The notes under the pieces: model-generated
What the model was told of the DNA's origin: nothing
Database searches by the model: none
Seen by the model: only the letters and a program-made list of their open reading frames with translations
Part shown: positions 33,074 through 34,850 of the stretch, in pieces
Position numbering within the stretch: position 1 is the first letter of the stretch
Layout: each line of letters begins with the position of its first letter
NCBI GenBank assembly: GCA_017695095.1
Contig: JADILW010000007.1
Location: 1-34,850, forward strand
Direction: 5' to 3'
From: Candidatus Cryptobacteroides avistercoris
Lineage (GTDB): Bacteria; Bacteroidota; Bacteroidia; Bacteroidales; UBA932
Length of the DNA stretch: 34,850 nt
Made by a program: the position numbers and the translations under genes

Positions 33074-34290
33074 CAGCCGGCCTGCCGACAACGGTTCTGG
33101 TAGCCGCGGCGGCCGTCGTGGTCACCGCGGTCGCGGCAGTGGTGTGGACCAGTTCGCGCAGCCGCCGCAAGATCAGCTACATGCTCGACGCACTCGAAGA
33201 CAACGAGGTCAATTTCCGCTTCAAGGAGAAGGGAGTGCTCGACGCGCGCTTCAACCGCACCCTCAACAGGATGAAGCGCATCTTCGAGAAGGAGAAGCTG
33301 CAGATGCTCGAACAGGAGAAATACTTCGGCCTGATGCTGGACAAGGTCTCCACCGGAATAATGGTCGTCGACAACCCCGACGGCCATGTGGCCTATTCCA
33401 ACACCGCCGCGCTGCAGATACTGGGCGTCTCGTCGCTCGTGAACCTGCGCCAGCTCTCCCGCATCAGCCAGGAGCTCTGCGACGTCTTCACGATGGCAGC
33501 CAGGGGGCGCGACGGCAGGCTGAATTTCACCAATGACATGTCCTCGCGCACGATTGCCGTCAAATCCTCGACCGCGGTCATCGGCGGACGCGAGATGCAC
33601 ATAATCGTCTTCAACGACATAAGCAGCGAGCAGAACGAAATCGAGACCGAATCGTGGACAAAGCTCATCCGCGTGCTCATCCACGAGATAATGAACACGG
33701 TCACTCCGGTGGTGTCGCTCAGCGACTCGCTCGTGAGATATTCCGACGAACTGCCGCGCGAGGAACTCCGCGACGGCCTCACGACCATCGCCGCCTCGTC
33801 GAAGGGCCTGCTGAAGTTCGTGGAGTCCTACCGGAATCTGATGCACGTCCCGGAGCCTGTAAGGAAAGTGGTATGGCTCAAGGACATAATGTCGCGGGTG
33901 ACGCAGCTGGTCGAAGCCAGGCTCGGTGAGAGCACGGCTCTCAGCTACACCGAACTCAACGACGACATTATCCTCTACGCCGACGAGGACCAGATATCGC
34001 AGATTCTCGTGAACCTGGTCAAGAACGCCGTCCAGGCCGGCGCTTCGCACATTTCGGTGACCGCATCCATTGGCGAGGACGGCAGCACCACGGTGGACGT
34101 GGCCAACGACGGCGCCCCCGTTCCCGAAGACAGGCGCGAAGAGATTTTCGTCCCCTTCTTCACCACCAAGTCCGACGGCTCCGGCATAGGCCTCAGCCTG
34201 TCCCGCCAGATCATGCGGATGCATGGAGGAAGTCTCTCCCTGACCCGAAGCGACTCCCGCGAGACAGTCTTCACGCTGATTTTCCGCTGA
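33070..34290 (+). CDS. Membrane-anchored sensor histidine kinase (NtrB-like, PAS domain)
   Basis: A 406-residue kinase starting at the ATG that overlaps the regulator stop; earlier starts in this frame run antiframe through the regulator gene. One N-terminal membrane helix (about 6-26) is followed directly by basic residues, leaving almost no periplasmic part, so the signal is probably cytoplasmic or in the membrane. A coiled coil (about 55-85) leads to a PAS domain (about 85-185, DKVSTGIMVVDNPDGHVAYSN). The phosphoacceptor is His205 in LIHEIMNTVTP. ATP-binding boxes follow: N box QILVNLVKNAVQA, VANDGAPVP, FTTKSDGSGIGLSLS. It should phosphorylate the adjacent regulator at Asp56. Last gene of the plus-strand block. 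Confidence 0.93.
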   Translation: MTAGLPTTVLVAAAAVVVTAVAAVVWTSSRSRRKISYMLDALEDNEVNFRFKEKGVLDARFNRTLNRMKRIFEKEKLQMLEQEKYFGLMLDKVSTGIMVVDNPDGHVAYSNTAALQILGVSSLVNLRQLSRISQELCDVFTMAARGRDGRLNFTNDMSSRTIAVKSSTAVIGGREMHIIVFNDISSEQNEIETESWTKLIRVLIHEIMNTVTPVVSLSDSLVRYSDELPREELRDGLTTIAASSKGLLKFVESYRNLMHVPEPVRKVVWLKDIMSRVTQLVEARLGESTALSYTELNDDIILYADEDQISQILVNLVKNAVQAGASHISVTASIGEDGSTTVDVANDGAPVPEDRREEIFVPFFTTKSDGSGIGLSLSRQIMRMHGGSLSLTRSDSRETVFTLIFR

Positions 34291-34319
34291 TTTGCTCAGC
34301 ACGTCACGCAGCCGCAGTT

Positions 34320-34467
34320 GCAGTGGATTTGCAATCCACTGCCTACTGTTGTCTGCCGCAGTTGAGCTCGCCCTCCGGCAGTAAGAACTACCGCACGACC
34401 CTATACTGCCGGCAGGGCGACTCCAACCGCGGCATGATAGCAGCAGATTACAAATCTGCTGCAATGT
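34320..34467 (-). repeat. Dispersed intergenic repeat, copy C, with small palindromes
   Basis: In reverse orientation 34375-34433 matches bases 1-59 of copy A, and its continuation (about 34358-34375) matches the start of copy B (GGAGGGCGAGCTC). Flanking it are perfect palindromes: GCAGTGGATT-TGC-AATCCACTGC (34320-34342) and CAGCAGATT-ACA-AATCTGCTG (34441-34461). The rest of the 473-base gap after the kinase holds the conserved-core element and a terminator; I see no gene in it. Confidence 0.75.
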
Positions 34468-34536
34468 AACTACGCAAAACCTGTCGCAAGATAACGGCAA
34501 CAGACAATGCAGCGTAGCCGGCGACTTTCTTGGCAA

Positions 34537-34659
34537 CCGCAGTACGGAATTTCCGCCGAGGAGGCTAGCCCTCCGCGGCTGTGAGCGGACGATGTCCGGA
34601 GCGTAGCGAAGGGCACCGATGCGCAGCGGAACCTCCTCGGCGGAAATTCCGTACTGCGG
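34537..34659 (+). repeat. Conserved-core element, copy 2 (28-bp arms)
   Basis: Arms 34537-34564 and 34632-34659 are a perfect 28-bp inverted repeat (outer bases CCGCAGTACGGAATTTCCGC). The core 34561-34635 (75 bases, GAGGCTAGCC to GGAACCTC) matches the reverse complement of copy 1's core almost throughout, with small indels. The arms share no sequence with those of copy 1 apart from the GAGG/CCTC at the core edge. No ORF fits. Confidence 0.85.
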
Positions 34660-34712
34660 GTGTCTCATCTATATAAAGCAGGCCGAGCTCTGTCAGCGGC
34701 AGGGTCAGGGCG

Positions 34713-34741
34713 CATAAAGAGCCCGGATTGCAAATCCGGGC
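34713..34741 (-). terminator. Terminator of the partial gene at the window end
   Basis: GCCCGGATT-GCA-AATCCGGGC (34721-34741) forms a 9-bp stem. On the minus strand it is followed by TCTTTATG, a weak T-run, 22 bases past the stop codon at 34764. It is nearly the same palindrome as the one behind the DUF3298 gene. Confidence 0.6.
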
Positions 34742-34763
34742 AATCAGTCACCCTCGCAGGCGG

Positions 34764-34850
34764 CTACCAGTTCATCTCGAGGCGCTCGATGTCCTCCTCG
34801 ACGAGCTGAGTGCCGATCTGGACTTCGATGAGATTCAGAGGAGTCACGGC
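34764..34850 (-). CDS. C-terminal end of an unidentified protein (partial)
   Basis: The last 28 codons of a gene entering from the right edge. The readable end is AVTPLNLIEVQIGTQLVEED followed by IERLEMNW and a TAG stop. The codon pattern suits the neighbourhood and a terminator follows, so I take it as real. The fragment is too short to assign a family. A C-terminal aromatic residue would allow an outer-membrane protein but does not prove it. Confidence 0.6.
   Translation of the reverse strand, partial: AVTPLNLIEVQIGTQLVEEDIERLEMNW

Overview
The window is a chromosomal segment of a GC-rich member of the Bacteroidales. Three things point there: families almost confined to Bacteroidetes (DUF4295, DUF4296, DUF4199, DUF3575), Bacteroidetes-type -7 promoter boxes (TAnnTTTG), and the order rpmB-rpmG-DUF4295-ftsY. 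An uncultured gut lineage near Rikenellaceae or Cryptobacteroides would fit, but the genus cannot be fixed from this sequence. Coding is dense, and the GC-rich codons create many long antisense shadow frames, which are left out.

Left third (1-12423), almost all on the minus strand, is housekeeping. A small outer-membrane protein and a putative lipoprotein metalloprotease come first. Then ftsY-pheT-DUF4296-deoC, ending in a terminator after deoC; rpmB-rpmG-DUF4295, ending in a terminator just before ftsY; and thrS-infC-rpmI-rplT-lepB. Two translation genes here are unusual. ThrRS has lost nearly all of its N-terminal TGS domain. infC appears to start at an AUA codon behind a strong Shine-Dalgarno sequence.

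Middle (12424-18383): a divergent promoter region leads into a DUF4199 membrane protein and a GT2 polyprenyl-phosphate glycosyltransferase. Next come a tRNA-Pro with the rare anticodon AGG, an intact IS256-like zinc-ribbon insertion sequence (14243-15422) abutting a dispersed repeat, a DUF3298 lipoprotein, ferritin, and an iron-sulfur L-serine dehydratase.

Right half (18384-34290) is one coherent system on the plus strand: TolC-like channel, membrane-fusion protein, two large MacB/FtsX-type permeases, one ABC ATPase, two more such permeases, then an NtrC-type sigma-54 activator and its histidine kinase. Upstream of the channel gene are a near-consensus sigma-54 promoter and two tandem TGTAAA dyads at enhancer distance. 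I infer that the kinase/regulator pair, read from its own housekeeping-type promoter, switches on the efflux operon through sigma-54.

Two families of non-coding repeats are present. One is a dispersed repeat of about 100 bp in three copies (near 1, 15423 and 34320). The other is an apparently undescribed element in two copies (20055-20188 and 34537-34659). It has a conserved structured core of 75-80 bp clamped between perfect inverted arms of 22 or 28 bp whose sequences are unrelated between copies. One copy lies inside the efflux operon between channel and fusion-protein genes. The window ends in the last 28 codons of an unidentified minus-strand gene.
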